Below, in pieces: positions 1 through 9,329 of a stretch of DNA of 38,917 nucleotides (its first letter is position 1; each line of letters begins with the position of its first letter). This DNA comes from Nocardioides pocheonensis (GTDB taxonomy: Bacteria; Actinomycetota; Actinomycetes; Propionibacteriales; Nocardioidaceae), in assembly GCF_003725535.1 (NCBI RefSeq), contig NZ_RJSF01000008.1, positions 23,365-62,281 of the forward strand, written 5' to 3'. Below the pieces are notes generated by a model that ran no database searches, was not told where the DNA came from, and worked only from the letters and a program-made list of their open reading frames with translations. A program made the translations under genes and the position numbers.

Positions 1-58
1 GCACCCAGACCCGCCCACACGAAGCCCGCCGCAGGCGAAAAGGCGCCGCAGGCGATCC

Positions 59-733
59 CTAGCCGACGAGCGCGCGGCGTACGACGTTGCCGAAGTCGAC
101 GTGCCCCGCCGGGGTCATGTGGAGGTGGTCGTCGAGGTAGGGCAGGCTCTGGTCGATCATCGACAGGTAGCGCACGTGGGCGCGGGCGCTCTCGGCCTTC
201 AGGACGGCGTCGACGCGGTGGGCTGCCCGGGCACGCACCGGGGCCGGTGGCGGGCCCACCACGAGCACCTGGTGGCCCTTCAGCCGGGCGACGAGGGCCC
301 GGAAGCCGGTGCGGATGGCGGCCGCGGGCTGGTCGTAGTCGTTGAGGCCGCCCTCGACCACGACGAGTGCGGCTCCGTGGGTGAGGGCGCGCGGTGCGCG
401 GGCGGCGTACGAGACGCCCGGGCAGGGGCTGGAGTGCACGCTGAACCCGGACCCGGAGAACCCGTAGACGTGCACGCGGCCGGGGAGGTGGCTGGGCCAC
501 GAGGTCTCGGGGGAGCGCAGGCCGAGGCCGACCGAGTACGAGTCGCCGATCACCACGACCTGCTGGCCGCGGCCGGTGACCATCTGCTCCCGCGCGTGCG
601 ACTGCGCCCACAGCCGGCTGCAGTGCTCCCGGGAGGAGCCGGTGGCGCCGCCGGACGCGACCAGGGTGAGCAGGCCGACGAGCAGGGCGATCACCGCCCC
701 CGCAGCCACCAGAGTCCCCCGTCGCAAACGCAC
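59..733 (-). CDS. Secreted SGNH/GDSL-family hydrolase
   Basis: 224 aa from a GTG start. The N-terminus has a short basic stretch, then a hydrophobic segment at about residues 8-27, so the protein is probably exported or membrane-anchored. SGNH blocks are visible: GDSYS with the nucleophile Ser65, GLND as the block III Gly-x-Asn-Asp, and D202-x-x-H205 near the C-terminus completing the triad. Such proteins are esterases, lipases or carbohydrate O-acyl esterases; the substrate cannot be read from the sequence. The length fits a single-domain SGNH enzyme. It is divergent from trmB across about 115 bp. Family assignment is firm, function is not. Confidence 0.85.
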   Translation of the reverse strand: MRLRRGTLVAAGAVIALLVGLLTLVASGGATGSSREHCSRLWAQSHAREQMVTGRGQQVVVIGDSYSVGLGLRSPETSWPSHLPGRVHVYGFSGSGFSVHSSPCPGVSYAARAPRALTHGAALVVVEGGLNDYDQPAAAIRTGFRALVARLKGHQVLVVGPPPAPVRARAAHRVDAVLKAESARAHVRYLSMIDQSLPYLDDHLHMTPAGHVDFGNVVRRALVG

Positions 734-849
734 GGCAACATCATCAGTTCTCGTCGGATTCCCCGCAGGAGAACGGGATTTCCGGGTCCGAAGTCACCTG
801 CACAGAGGGCCTTCCGGCATGGCGACGACCGCCGCGTAGCCTTCGGGGC

Positions 850-1602
850 GTGTCCGACCAGCTGCCTCCCGCGCGACCCCACCTGAAGTTCACCGAGGAC
901 GGTCGGCGGGTCCGCGAGGTGCTCAGCTACGCGCGCCGAGGGAGCCGGTTCACGCCCACCCAGCAGGAGGCCTGGGACGCCCACCACGAGCGGTGGGTGA
1001 TCCCGGACGACGCGGTCGACGTACCGGGCTTCTCGCTCGCCGAGTGGTTCGGTCGGCAGGCGCCCGTGGTCGTCGAGATCGGTTCGGGAGTCGGTGAGGC
1101 GACCGCCGCGCTCGCGGCCGCCCGTCCCGCGTGCGACGTCCTGGCGTTCGAGGTGTGGCGGCCCGGGATCGCGACCACCCTGGGGCTGCTCGCGGAGGCC
1201 GGTGCCGACAACGTGCGGCTGATCAGCATCGACGCGGTGTGGGCGCTGGAGCACCTGTTCGCGCCCGGTTCGGTCGAGGAGGTGTGGACCTTCTTCCCCG
1301 ATCCCTGGCCCAAGAAGCGCCACCACAAGCGCCGCCTGGTCTCGTCGGCGTTCGCCGGCCTGGTCGCGAGCCGGCTCCGGCCGGGTGGGCTGTGGCGCTT
1401 GGCGACGGACTGGGGCCAGTACGCCGAGCAGATGCAGGTCGTGCTCGACGGGGAGCCCGGGCTCGAGGGCGGCCCGACCGAGCGCTGGGCCGACCGGCCG
1501 CTCACGAGGTTCGAGCGCAAGGGCCTGGCCGCCGGTCGGGCGATCGTCGACCTGACCTACCGGGCTGTCCCGTCGGCGCCCTCCGTCACGTCAGGGCCGT
1601 GA
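850..1602 (+). CDS. trmB: tRNA (guanine-N7-)-methyltransferase TrmB
   Basis: 250 aa, GTG start. Makes m7G46 in the variable loop of tRNAs using S-adenosylmethionine. The SAM-binding motif VEIGSGVGEAT is near residue 77, and the family hallmark FFPDPWPKKRHHKRR is near residue 150. The N-terminal extension before the Rossmann core is usual for actinobacterial members. The gene stands alone, and its 3' end overlaps the convergent aminotransferase gene by 17 bp. Identification is firm; only the exact GTG start is uncertain. Confidence 0.95.
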   Translation: MSDQLPPARPHLKFTEDGRRVREVLSYARRGSRFTPTQQEAWDAHHERWVIPDDAVDVPGFSLAEWFGRQAPVVVEIGSGVGEATAALAAARPACDVLAFEVWRPGIATTLGLLAEAGADNVRLISIDAVWALEHLFAPGSVEEVWTFFPDPWPKKRHHKRRLVSSAFAGLVASRLRPGGLWRLATDWGQYAEQMQVVLDGEPGLEGGPTERWADRPLTRFERKGLAAGRAIVDLTYRAVPSAPSVTSGP

Positions 1603-2926
1603 CCGCCTCGGCGAAGACCTCGGCGTGCCGGTCGACGTCCGCCTCGCTGTGGTGCGGCGAGAACAACGCCATGTTGTGGAAGGGCGCCAGCAGGATGCCG
1701 CGGTTGAACGCCCACAGGTGCATGAACCCGTCCAGCTCCTCGTCGACCGCGGCCGCCGCCTCTGCTCCGGTCCGCGGGGGCGGGCAGAACCAGTACTCGG
1801 CGCGGCAGCCGAGCCGCTGCACGTGCCACGGCAGGCTCGCCGCGGCGATCGCGTCGGCGACGCCCGCGGTGAACCGCTCGGCCAGCGGGACCGCCACGGC
1901 GAAGTCCTCGTCGCGCAGCGCCACCGAGAGCGTGGCGCGCACGGCGGCCAACGCGAGCGCGCTGCCGGTGAGCGTGCCGCCGACACCCGCCACGTCGATG
2001 TCGTGGCCGAGCATCGGCCCGTCCAGCCGCTCCGCCAGGGCCAGGCTCATGCCGTACGCCGCCGCCGGGATGCCGCCGCCGATCGGCTTGCCGACCACCA
2101 CCATGTCCGGCTCGAGCGCCCATGCACGCGTGCAGCCGCCCGGCCCGGCGCACAGCGTGTGCGTCTCGTCGATGATCAGCAGCGCGTCGTACCGCCGGGT
2201 CAGCTCGCGCACCGCGTCGAGGTAGCCCGGCTCGGGGAGCACGATCCCGATGTTCGTCAGGGCCGGCTCCATCAGGACCGCGGCGATCTCTCCGGTGGCG
2301 AGCGCCTCCTCGAGCGCGTCGACGTCGTTGAACGGCACCACGGCGGTGGTCTGGGCGACGTCGACCTGCGGGCCGAGCGCGCCGGGCCGCGGCACCACCC
2401 GGCCGCCGTCGAGGACGGCCAGGGTCTCGTCGACCGTGCCGTGGTAGCACCAGTCCATGACGCAGACCTTCGGCCGGCCGGTGAGGTGGCGCGCGAACCG
2501 CAGGGCGAACCGGTTCGCGTCCGTCGCGGTCATCGCCAGCTGCCAGCGCGGCAGGCCGAACCGGCGGGTGAGCTCCTCGCCGACCCACACGGCGTCCGGG
2601 CTGGGCAGCATCGTCGTGATGCCGTGGCGGGCCCGGTCGGCGACCACCTCGGCGACCTCGGGCAGGGCGTGCCCGGTCATCGCCCCGGTGTCGCCGAGGC
2701 ACAGGTCGACGTACTCGATCCCGTCGACGTCGGTGAACCGCGCGCCCTGCGCCCGGTCGACGAACACGGGGAACGACCCGGGCCAGCGGGTCATCCACGG
2801 CATCGGCACGCCGGCGAGCAGCGACCGGCGCGCCTGCGCGGCGAGCTCGGCGGAGCGGGGGTGGAGCCTGACGAAGAGGTCGTCCTCACGCGCACGCAGC
2901 GCGGCGAGGCGGTCGCGGTCGATCAC
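1586..2926 (-). CDS. Class III (PLP-dependent) aminotransferase
   Basis: 446 aa, GTG start. Fold-type I aminotransferase of class III, resembling glutamate-1-semialdehyde aminomutase and omega-transaminases. IIDETHT contains the PLP-N1-binding Asp (about D253), and VVVGKPIGGGIP contains the Schiff-base Lys (about K280). A phosphate-cup region TATDANRFALRFAR lies near residue 133. It is probably not hemL itself, because no heme genes are adjacent and the C-terminal half differs from the HemL pattern. The amino donor and acceptor are unknown. It is convergent with trmB, with overlapping stop regions. Confidence 0.85.
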   Translation of the reverse strand: MIDRDRLAALRAREDDLFVRLHPRSAELAAQARRSLLAGVPMPWMTRWPGSFPVFVDRAQGARFTDVDGIEYVDLCLGDTGAMTGHALPEVAEVVADRARHGITTMLPSPDAVWVGEELTRRFGLPRWQLAMTATDANRFALRFARHLTGRPKVCVMDWCYHGTVDETLAVLDGGRVVPRPGALGPQVDVAQTTAVVPFNDVDALEEALATGEIAAVLMEPALTNIGIVLPEPGYLDAVRELTRRYDALLIIDETHTLCAGPGGCTRAWALEPDMVVVGKPIGGGIPAAAYGMSLALAERLDGPMLGHDIDVAGVGGTLTGSALALAAVRATLSVALRDEDFAVAVPLAERFTAGVADAIAAASLPWHVQRLGCRAEYWFCPPPRTGAEAAAAVDEELDGFMHLWAFNRGILLAPFHNMALFSPHHSEADVDRHAEVFAEAVTALT

Positions 2927-2981
2927 GGGACGAATCTAGTGACCGGCCCGCGACCGCGGACAGGACCGGAGGTCCCGGTCG

Positions 2982-3785
2982 TCAGGCGGCGGGCGGGCAG
3001 GCCGCCGGGAACGTGCCGAGCGTCGGAGCCGGCGCGTCGATCGACCTGTCGTTCGGCTTGGCCAGCGTCCAGTAGCGCAGCCAGTCCATCTGCATGCGCG
3101 CGGCGTTCATGGCCTGACCCGGCACGGCCTTGAGCGAGAACCGCACCGTCAGCGGCACGCCGGAGATCGCCTCGGGGCGCCGCTCGGTGGAGACCACGTG
3201 CGCGTCGACGAACCAGGAGATGTGGTTCGAGGTCACCTCGACGGCGAAGGTGTGCCAGTGGTCGCCGTTGTAGCCGGCGTACGTCGGGCGCTTGGACGCC
3301 TTGAACGCGAGGTTCGGCAGGTTGTGGATGGAGAACTGCGCCTTGCGCCGGCCGAAGGTGTAGCTCTCGAAGGCGATGTTGCGCGCCCCGCAGTACTGGG
3401 GACGGTCGCCGGCGGGGATCAGCTCGGTGCGCACCGTGTACGGCGCGCGCCCGCTGCCGTACTGCTTGGCCTTCCAGCGGATCTCCCAGCGGCCGGTGTC
3501 GTGGCCGGCCGTGTCGAGCGTGGCGGCGACGCTCCGGCCGCTCGCGCCGATCGTCAGCATGCCGTTCTTCGTCTTCACCACGCCGACCCCGGTCTTCTTC
3601 CACGCCGAGTCCAGCGGCCCGACGAACTCCTGGCGCCAGGCGGCGGGGTACCAGCCGAAGGTGTTGCCGGCGTGGATCGGGCCGGGGATGGCGGAGCCGC
3701 GCCCGTAGCTCGGGCCGAGGGGTGCCAGCAGCGCGAGGCACGCGCCGAGGAGGAGGACACGGAGCGTCGTACGGTGTCGGAGCAT
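2982..3785 (-). CDS. Secreted concanavalin A-like (GH16-fold) protein
   Basis: 267 aa, ATG start. The signal peptide is clear: basic MLRHR, then a hydrophobic core to about residue 25. The mature part has beta-sandwich patterns of GH16/laminarinase-type proteins: GRWEIRWKAKQYG on one strand and, near the C-terminus, HWHTFAVEVTSNHISWFVDA, which matches the conserved 'H-W-H-x-Y-x-v-e-W ... i-x-f-y-v-D' block. I do not find the catalytic GH16 signature E-[IL]-D-[IVF]-x-E; the corresponding region reads NIAFESYTFG. It may bind rather than cleave a glycan, or use diverged residues. Monocistronic by appearance. Confidence 0.65.
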   Translation of the reverse strand: MLRHRTTLRVLLLGACLALLAPLGPSYGRGSAIPGPIHAGNTFGWYPAAWRQEFVGPLDSAWKKTGVGVVKTKNGMLTIGASGRSVAATLDTAGHDTGRWEIRWKAKQYGSGRAPYTVRTELIPAGDRPQYCGARNIAFESYTFGRRKAQFSIHNLPNLAFKASKRPTYAGYNGDHWHTFAVEVTSNHISWFVDAHVVSTERRPEAISGVPLTVRFSLKAVPGQAMNAARMQMDWLRYWTLAKPNDRSIDAPAPTLGTFPAACPPAA

Positions 3786-4198
3786 CGCAGCAGCCTAGGT
3801 GATGACCCGGCAGGCCCAAAAATGGGACCATCCGGACATCCGGCGAGGCACCGGAGGGGTCGCTCGTCCCGATTTGGTGCTGTGGCGGTTGTCTGCCAAG
3901 ATAGTCCGGTTGCTCCGGCGGGATTGCCGGGGCGCGGACATTGACTACTGAACAGGTTCTCCTGGCTTCCTGCTGAAGGGAGCGCCCGTGGTCGCGTGTC
4001 CGTGCCGCACCTGGAGATCCCGTTCCGCCCGACCCCCGTCGGGCACAACCCAGATCAACACCCCGAGCAATCGGCTGCGTAAACGCGCGTGGACATAGCG
4101 CGACACGCCCGACCGCGGGGGTCGGAGTTGGGAGCAGGGCGGACCGTCTCACCGAGATGGCCCGAGACAGTCGTGAGACGAGAAGTGAAGGACGCGTG
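3786..4198 (+). promoter_or_regulatory. Leader/promoter region of the S10 (rpsJ) operon
   Basis: 413 bases with no convincing gene, between the GH16-like gene (divergent) and rpsJ. Possible promoter elements are TTGACT at 3941-3946 with only a weak -10 downstream, and GATAGT at 3900-3905 as a -10. Neither is a good sigma-A match, so the start site is undecided. Two compact inverted repeats follow in the probable untranslated leader: GCCCGAC/GTCGGGC at 4027-4044 (7-bp stem, 4-nt loop) and CCGAC/GTCGG at 4109-4125. A GAAGG ribosome-binding site precedes the rpsJ ATG. Leader control by a ribosomal protein is plausible but only inferred. Confidence 0.4.
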
Positions 4199-4507
4199 AT
4201 GGCGGGACAGAAGATCCGCATCAGGCTCAAGGCCTATGACCACGAGGTGATCGACACCTCGGCGCGGAAGATCGTGGACACGGTGACCCGGACGGGCGCG
4301 AAGGTGGCCGGCCCGGTGCCGCTGCCCACGGAGAAGAACGTCTTCTGCGTGATCCGCTCGCCGCACAAGTACAAGGACTCCCGCGAGCACTTCGAGATGC
4401 GCACGCACAAGCGCCTCATCGACATCATCGACCCCACGCCGAAGACCGTCGACTCGCTGATGCGGCTCGACCTTCCCGCCGGCGTCGACATCGAGATCAA
4501 GCTCTGA
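4199..4507 (+). CDS. rpsJ: 30S ribosomal protein S10
   Basis: 102 aa (uS10), first gene of the superoperon. The sequence [19 protein letters not shown] and the loop region [20 protein letters not shown] are canonical. The ATG at 4199 is chosen over an in-frame upstream ATG at 4157 because family members start at MAGQKIRI and because GAAGG sits a suitable distance upstream. The protein is part of the 30S head and also the NusE transcription antitermination factor. The stop is 13 nt from rplC. Confidence 0.97.
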   Translation: MAGQKIRIRLKAYDHEVIDTSARKIVDTVTRTGAKVAGPVPLPTEKNVFCVIRSPHKYKDSREHFEMRTHKRLIDIIDPTPKTVDSLMRLDLPAGVDIEIKL

Positions 4508-4520
4508 GGGCTGGGTAGAG

Positions 4521-5180
4521 ATGACTTACGAACGCAACGTCAAGGGCCTCCTGGGCACCAAGCTGGGCATGACCCAGCTCTGGGACGAGAACAACCGCAT
4601 CGTCCCGGTCACGGTCGTCGCCGCGGCCACCAACGTGGTCACCCAGGTCCGCACGCCGGAGACCGACGGCTACAACGCCATCCAGGTCGGCTTCGGTGAG
4701 ATCGAGGGCCGCAAGGTCACCAAGCCGTCGGCTGGTCACTTCGCGAAGGCCTCGGTGACCCCGCGTCGCCACCTCGCCGAGATCCGCACCGCGGACGCCG
4801 CGTCGTACCAGGTCGGCCAGGAGCTCAGCCCCGAGCTGTTCGCCGCCGGTGACGACGTCGACGTGACCGGCACCAGCAAGGGCAAGGGCTTCGCCGGCAC
4901 GATGAAGCGCCACGGCTTCTCCGGTGTCGGTGCCTCCCACGGTGCCCACCGCAACCACCGCAAGCCCGGCTCGATCGGCGCCTGCGCGACTCCCGGGCGC
5001 GTCTTCAAGGGCACCCGGATGTCGGGCCGGATGGGCACGGACACCGTCACCACGCAGAACGTCACCGTGCACGCAGTGGACGTCGAGAAGGGCCTCATCC
5101 TGCTCAAGGGCGCCGTTCCCGGCCCCAAGGGTGGCCTGCTCGTGATCCGCTCCGCGGTCAAGTCCGGACAGGAGGCCTGA
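4521..5180 (+). CDS. rplC: 50S ribosomal protein L3
   Basis: 219 aa (uL3), early 50S assembly protein whose loop reaches the peptidyl transferase centre. The signature [17 protein letters not shown] is present near residues 115-131. At the position where E. coli has QNQ (the Gln methylated by PrmB) the sequence reads [10 protein letters not shown], so that modification site is absent, as in other actinobacteria I know. Two bases separate its stop from the rplD start. Confidence 0.97.
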   Translation: MTYERNVKGLLGTKLGMTQLWDENNRIVPVTVVAAATNVVTQVRTPETDGYNAIQVGFGEIEGRKVTKPSAGHFAKASVTPRRHLAEIRTADAASYQVGQELSPELFAAGDDVDVTGTSKGKGFAGTMKRHGFSGVGASHGAHRNHRKPGSIGACATPGRVFKGTRMSGRMGTDTVTTQNVTVHAVDVEKGLILLKGAVPGPKGGLLVIRSAVKSGQEA

Positions 5181-5182
5181 GC

Positions 5183-6163
5183 ATGGCCACGCAGACCCTC
5201 AAGGTCGAGTTCCCGGCCGAGATCTTCGACGCCGAGACCAACATCCCGCTGATCCACCAGGTCGTCGTCGCCCAGCAGGCGGCTGCGCGTCAGGGCACGC
5301 ACGCCACCAAGACCCGCGGCGAGGTCCGCGGCGGTGGCAGGAAGCCCTACAAGCAGAAGGGCACCGGCCGCGCTCGCCAGGGCTCGACCCGCGCCCCGCA
5401 GTTCGCCGGTGGTGGCACGGTGCACGGTCCCCAGCCGCGCAGCTATGACCAGCGCACGCCCAAGAAGATGAAGGCCGCCGCCCTGCGCGGTGCCCTGTCC
5501 GACCGGGCCCGTGCCGGCCGGATCCACGTGGTCGACGGTCTGGTCCCGAGTGACAAGCCCTCGACGCGGCACGCGGTCGCCGGCCTGAACGCGCTCAGCC
5601 AGGGTCGTCGCCAGCTGGTCGTGCTCGAGCGCGACGACGCGATCACCTGGTTGTCGCTGCGCAACGTGCCGAGCGTGCACCTGCTCGCGGTCGACCAGCT
5701 CAACACCTACGACGTGCTGCTCTCCGACGACGTCGTCTTCACCAAGGGCGCCTACGAGGCCCTGGTCGAGGGCGGCACCGAGGGTGCCGAGGCCGTCGAG
5801 CTGAAGGTCGAGGTCCGCAAGGTCGCCGAGAAGCCGGCTGAGAAGCCCGCCAAGAAGGCGGCCAAGAAGACCACGGCCAAGAAGGCGGCCGCTGCGGAGG
5901 AGGCTCCCGCCGAGGACGCCGCCGAGGTCGCGCTGCCCAAGGGTGCCAAGGCGCCGCTGAAGAGCGGCAACGCCCCGAAGGGCTACGAGATCAAGGGCAA
6001 CGCCGACTCGGGCAAGTACCACCGGCCGGGTGGCCAGTGGTACGACGCCACCGAGGCGGAGTTCTGGTTCAAGTCCGCCGAGGACGCGGAGGCAGCCGGC
6101 TTCGTGGAGGCCGGCTCGCCGGAGTCCGTCGAGCAGACCCACGCCGAGGAGGATGGCGAATGA
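5183..6163 (+). CDS. rplD: 50S ribosomal protein L4 with C-terminal sunset-like domain
   Basis: 326 aa, about 110 longer than usual uL4 (roughly 200-220 aa). Residues 1 to about 205 are a complete L4, including the exit-tunnel loop [19 protein letters not shown] at 51-69. Residues about 210-264 form an Ala/Lys/Glu/Pro linker with repeated [11 protein letters not shown] and AKK units. Residues about 265-310 form a small domain with the pattern GYEIKGN...[27 protein letters not shown]. This matches what I know as the actinobacterial sunset domain (also seen in ArfC-type channel accessory proteins) and resembles beta-hairpins at the end of some secreted thermonucleases. The last 16 residues are acidic. 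The rplW ATG overlaps the stop (ATGA). Confidence 0.95.
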   Translation: MATQTLKVEFPAEIFDAETNIPLIHQVVVAQQAAARQGTHATKTRGEVRGGGRKPYKQKGTGRARQGSTRAPQFAGGGTVHGPQPRSYDQRTPKKMKAAALRGALSDRARAGRIHVVDGLVPSDKPSTRHAVAGLNALSQGRRQLVVLERDDAITWLSLRNVPSVHLLAVDQLNTYDVLLSDDVVFTKGAYEALVEGGTEGAEAVELKVEVRKVAEKPAEKPAKKAAKKTTAKKAAAAEEAPAEDAAEVALPKGAKAPLKSGNAPKGYEIKGNADSGKYHRPGGQWYDATEAEFWFKSAEDAEAAGFVEAGSPESVEQTHAEEDGE

Positions 6164-6465
6164 GCACCCTGCACAAGGACCACCGCGACGTGCTGATCGC
6201 GCCGGTCGTCAGCGAGAAGAGCTACGGCCTGCTCGACAACAACAAGTACACCTTCATCGTCCACCCGGACGCGAACAAGACCGAGATCAAGATCGCGGTC
6301 GAGAAGGTGTTCAACGTCAAGGTCACCTCCGTGAACACCCTCAACCGCCAGGGCAAGACGCGCCGCACGGCGCGGGGCATCGGCAAGCGCAAGGACACCA
6401 AGCGCGCGATCGTCAGCCTCGCCGAGGGCCACCGCATCGACATCTTCGGAGGTCCGGTCTCCTGA
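6160..6465 (+). CDS. rplW: 50S ribosomal protein L23
   Basis: 101 aa (uL23), located at the exit of the peptide tunnel where trigger factor and SRP dock. [21 protein letters not shown] at the start and [17 protein letters not shown] in the middle are typical. The ATG at 6160 overlaps the rplD stop, so translation is probably coupled. An in-frame GTG at 6037 would give an unrelated Arg-rich N-terminus read from within rplD and is rejected. Confidence 0.96.
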   Translation: MSTLHKDHRDVLIAPVVSEKSYGLLDNNKYTFIVHPDANKTEIKIAVEKVFNVKVTSVNTLNRQGKTRRTARGIGKRKDTKRAIVSLAEGHRIDIFGGPVS

Positions 6466-6490
6466 CCGGGCTGAGTAAGGGAATCTGACT

Positions 6491-7327
6491 ATGGCTATCC
6501 GCAAGTACAAGCCGACCACCCCGGGCCGTCGTGGCTCGTCGGTCGCTGACTTCGCCGAGATCACCCGGACCACGCCGGAGAAGTCCCTGGTGCGGCCGCT
6601 GCCCAAGAAGGGCGGCCGCAACAACCAGGGCCGGATCACCACGCGTCACCAGGGTGGCGGTCACAAGCGCGCCTACCGCGTGATCGACTTCCGTCGCTAC
6701 GACAAGGACGGCGTCCCCGCGAAGGTCGCGCACATCGAGTACGACCCGAACCGCACCGCGCGGATCGCTCTGCTGCACTACGCGGACGGCGAGAAGCGCT
6801 ACATCGTCGCGCCGGTGGGCGTCGCCCAGGGCACCCCGATCGAGTCGGGTGTGGGCGCGGACATCAAGCCGGGCAACAACCTGCCGCTGCGCAACATCCC
6901 GGTCGGTACGACGATCCACTGCATCGAGCTCCGGCCCGGCGGTGGCGCCAAGATCGCTCGCTCGGCGGGCAACAGCGCCCAGCTGGTCGCGAAGGAAGGC
7001 TCCCGCGCCCAGCTGCGGATGCCCTCCGGCGAGATGCGCTACGTCGACGTCCGCTGCCGCGCCACGGTCGGCGAGGTCGGCAACGCCGAGCAGTCGAACA
7101 TCAACTGGGGCAAGGCCGGCCGCATGCGCTGGAAGGGCAAGCGCCCGACCGTCCGCGGTGTGGTCATGAACCCCGTCGACCACCCGCACGGTGGTGGCGA
7201 GGGCAAGACCTCCGGTGGTCGCCACCCGGTCTCCCCGTGGGGCAAGCCCGAGGGCCGCACGCGCAAGCGCAAGGCCAGCGATGCCCTCATCGTCCGTCGC
7301 CGCAAGTCCGGCAAGAACAAGCGCTGA
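6491..7327 (+). CDS. rplB: 50S ribosomal protein L2
   Basis: 278 aa (uL2), the standard length. L2 is needed for subunit association and peptidyl transferase activity. The C-terminal block [20 protein letters not shown], with the conserved catalytic-centre His, is intact near residues 220-240. It starts 25 nt after rplW and is followed after 15 nt by rpsS. Confidence 0.98.
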   Translation: MAIRKYKPTTPGRRGSSVADFAEITRTTPEKSLVRPLPKKGGRNNQGRITTRHQGGGHKRAYRVIDFRRYDKDGVPAKVAHIEYDPNRTARIALLHYADGEKRYIVAPVGVAQGTPIESGVGADIKPGNNLPLRNIPVGTTIHCIELRPGGGAKIARSAGNSAQLVAKEGSRAQLRMPSGEMRYVDVRCRATVGEVGNAEQSNINWGKAGRMRWKGKRPTVRGVVMNPVDHPHGGGEGKTSGGRHPVSPWGKPEGRTRKRKASDALIVRRRKSGKNKR

Positions 7328-7342
7328 TAGGGAAGAGACGAC

Positions 7343-7624
7343 ATGCCTCGCAGCCTGAAGAAGGGCCCCTTCGTCGACGACCACCTGATCAAGAAGGTGG
7401 ACGCGCAGAACGAAGCCGGGACCCACAACGTGATCAAGACCTGGTCGCGTCGCTCGATGATCGTGCCGGACATGATCGGGCACACCCTTGCGGTGCACGA
7501 CGGTCGCAAGCACGTCCCGGTGTTCGTCACCGACGCGATGGTCGGCCACAAGCTCGGTGAGTTCGCGCCGACCCGCACGTACCGCGGACACGTCAAGGAC
7601 GACCGGAAGAGCCGCCGCCGCTGA
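7343..7624 (+). CDS. rpsS: 30S ribosomal protein S19
   Basis: 93 aa (uS19), a 30S head protein that pairs with S13. [19 protein letters not shown] and [16 protein letters not shown] are typical. Normal length. A GGGAAGAGA Shine-Dalgarno lies just upstream. Confidence 0.98.
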   Translation: MPRSLKKGPFVDDHLIKKVDAQNEAGTHNVIKTWSRRSMIVPDMIGHTLAVHDGRKHVPVFVTDAMVGHKLGEFAPTRTYRGHVKDDRKSRRR

Positions 7625-7651
7625 CGCGGCGAGCCAAGGAGAGACAGAACT

Positions 7652-8062
7652 ATGAGCGTTACTGAGCGTCGGCGCACCAGCGCCCGCCGTGAATCGCTGC
7701 TCGGCGACGAGCCGGGCGCGTTCGCCAGCGCGCGCTTCGTCCGGATCACCCCGATGAAGGCCCGCCGCGTGGTGGACCTCGTCCGCGGTCTCCAGGTGGA
7801 CGAGGCCCTCGCGCTGCTGCAGTTCGCGCCGCAGGCCGCGAGCGAGACCGTCTACAAGGTCCTCGAGAGCGCCGTCGCGAACGCCACGACGACCGAGGAC
7901 CTCGACCGCGCCACCCTCGTGGTGAGCAAGGCGCTGGTCGACGAGGGACCGACGATGAAGCGCTGGCGTCCCCGTGCGCAGGGCCGGGCCACCCGGATCA
8001 ACAAGCGCACCAGCCACATCACGCTCGTGGTCCAGCCGGCAGCAGAGAAGGGTCAGAAGTAA
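7652..8062 (+). CDS. rplV: 50S ribosomal protein L22
   Basis: 136 aa (uL22), which lines the peptide exit tunnel with L4. The N-terminus carries about 27 extra residues ([20 protein letters not shown]) before the conserved [20 protein letters not shown]. The [18 protein letters not shown] hairpin is conserved. ATG at 7652 is chosen because AAGGAGAGA precedes it. The stop shares a base with the rpsC start (TAATG). Confidence 0.95.
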   Translation: MSVTERRRTSARRESLLGDEPGAFASARFVRITPMKARRVVDLVRGLQVDEALALLQFAPQAASETVYKVLESAVANATTTEDLDRATLVVSKALVDEGPTMKRWRPRAQGRATRINKRTSHITLVVQPAAEKGQK

Positions 8063-8904
8063 TGGGCCAGAAGATCAACCCGAACGGCTTCCGTCTCGGC
8101 ATCTCCACCGACCACAAGTCGCGTTGGTACGCCGACAAGCTGTACAAGTCCTACGTCGGCGAGGACGTCGCGATCCGCAAGCTGCTCTCCAAGGGCATGG
8201 AGCGGGCCGGCATCTCCAAGGTCGAGATCGAGCGCACCCGTGACCGCGTGCGGGTGGACATCCACACCGCGCGTCCGGGCATCGTGATCGGCCGCCGTGG
8301 CGCCGAGGCCGACCGGCTGCGTGGCGAGCTGGAGAAGCTCACCGGCAAGCAGGTGCAGCTGAACATCCTCGAGGTGAAGAACCCCGAGGTCGACGCCCAG
8401 CTCGTCGCTCAGGGTGTCGCCGAGCAGCTCTCCGGCCGCGTGCAGTTCCGTCGCGCGATGAAGAAGGCGATGCAGACCTCGATGCGCTCCGGTGCCAAGG
8501 GCATCCGGATCCAGTGCTCGGGCCGGCTCAACGGCGCGGAGATGTCCCGCTCTGAGTTCTACCGCGAGGGCCGCGTCCCGCTGCACACGCTGCGTGCCGA
8601 CATCGACTACGGCTTCTACGAGGCCCGCACCACGTTCGGCCGGATCGGCGTGAAGGTCTGGATCTACAAGGGCGAGGTCGCGGGCACCCGCGCCGAGCGC
8701 GAGGCCCAGGCGGCCGCGCGCGCCGGGGCTCCCGGCCGCAACCGTGGCGCCGCTCGTGGCGAGCGTCCGACGCGCGGCACCCGCGGTGGCGCCGAGCGCC
8801 CGGGCCGTGCCGACCGGGCCGACGCGCCTGCAGCCGAGGTTCCCGCGGCTGCGGTGGCGACCGAGGCTCCCGCAACCGACTCCGTCACCAATGGGGAGGG
8901 CTGA
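8062..8904 (+). CDS. rpsC: 30S ribosomal protein S3
   Basis: 280 aa (uS3). It begins [14 protein letters not shown], and the KH-domain loop [15 protein letters not shown] lies near residue 73. S3 is part of the mRNA entry helicase of the 30S. After about residue 215 comes a low-complexity tail, Arg/Gly-rich and then Ala/Pro/Glu-rich, of about 60 residues, which is common in actinobacterial S3. It overlaps rplV by one base. Confidence 0.97.
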   Translation: MGQKINPNGFRLGISTDHKSRWYADKLYKSYVGEDVAIRKLLSKGMERAGISKVEIERTRDRVRVDIHTARPGIVIGRRGAEADRLRGELEKLTGKQVQLNILEVKNPEVDAQLVAQGVAEQLSGRVQFRRAMKKAMQTSMRSGAKGIRIQCSGRLNGAEMSRSEFYREGRVPLHTLRADIDYGFYEARTTFGRIGVKVWIYKGEVAGTRAEREAQAAARAGAPGRNRGAARGERPTRGTRGGAERPGRADRADAPAAEVPAAAVATEAPATDSVTNGEG

Positions 8905-8909
8905 CCGAC

Positions 8910-9329
8910 ATGTTGATGCCCCGCAGGGTCAAGCACCGCAAGCAGCACCACCCGAAGCGCACGGGCGCTGCCAAGGGTGGCACGAAGCTCGCCTTCGGTG
9001 ACTTCGGCATCCAGGCGACCGAGAGCGCCTACGTGACCAACCGGCAGATCGAGTCGGCTCGTATCGCGATGACCCGTCACATCAAGCGTGGCGGCAAGGT
9101 CTGGATCAACATCTACCCGGACCGCCCGCTCACCAAGAAGCCCGCCGAGACCCGCATGGGTTCCGGCAAGGGCTCGCCCGAGTGGTGGGTGGCCAACGTC
9201 AAGCCCGGCCGCGTCATGTTCGAGCTGTCCGGTGTCCCGGAGGACGTGGCGCGTGAGGCCATGCGCCGCGCGATCCACAAGCTCCCGATGAAGTGCAAGT
9301 TCGTGACCCGTGAGGAGGGTGGTTTCTGA
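8910..9329 (+). CDS. rplP: 50S ribosomal protein L16
   Basis: 139 aa (uL16), at the tRNA A-site side of the 50[15 protein letters not shown], the loop [17 protein letters not shown] and the C-terminal [12 protein letters not shown] are canonical. A second ATG at 8916 is possible, but homologues start MLxPRR. The stop overlaps the rpmC start by one base (TGATG). Confidence 0.97.
   Translation: MLMPRRVKHRKQHHPKRTGAAKGGTKLAFGDFGIQATESAYVTNRQIESARIAMTRHIKRGGKVWINIYPDRPLTKKPAETRMGSGKGSPEWWVANVKPGRVMFELSGVPEDVAREAMRRAIHKLPMKCKFVTREEGGF

Noticed and set aside
1131-2225. 364-codon + strand frame overlapping trmB and the aminotransferase
   Set aside because: No family resemblance; overlaps two recognised genes in other frames.
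1586-2926. Assignment as glutamate-1-semialdehyde aminomutase (hemL)
   Set aside because: Class III fold is clear, but the motif details and the lack of heme neighbours do not support the specific function.
4736-6142. 468-codon antisense frame across rplC-rplD
   Set aside because: Complement of two well-identified ribosomal proteins; no domain or ribosome-binding site.
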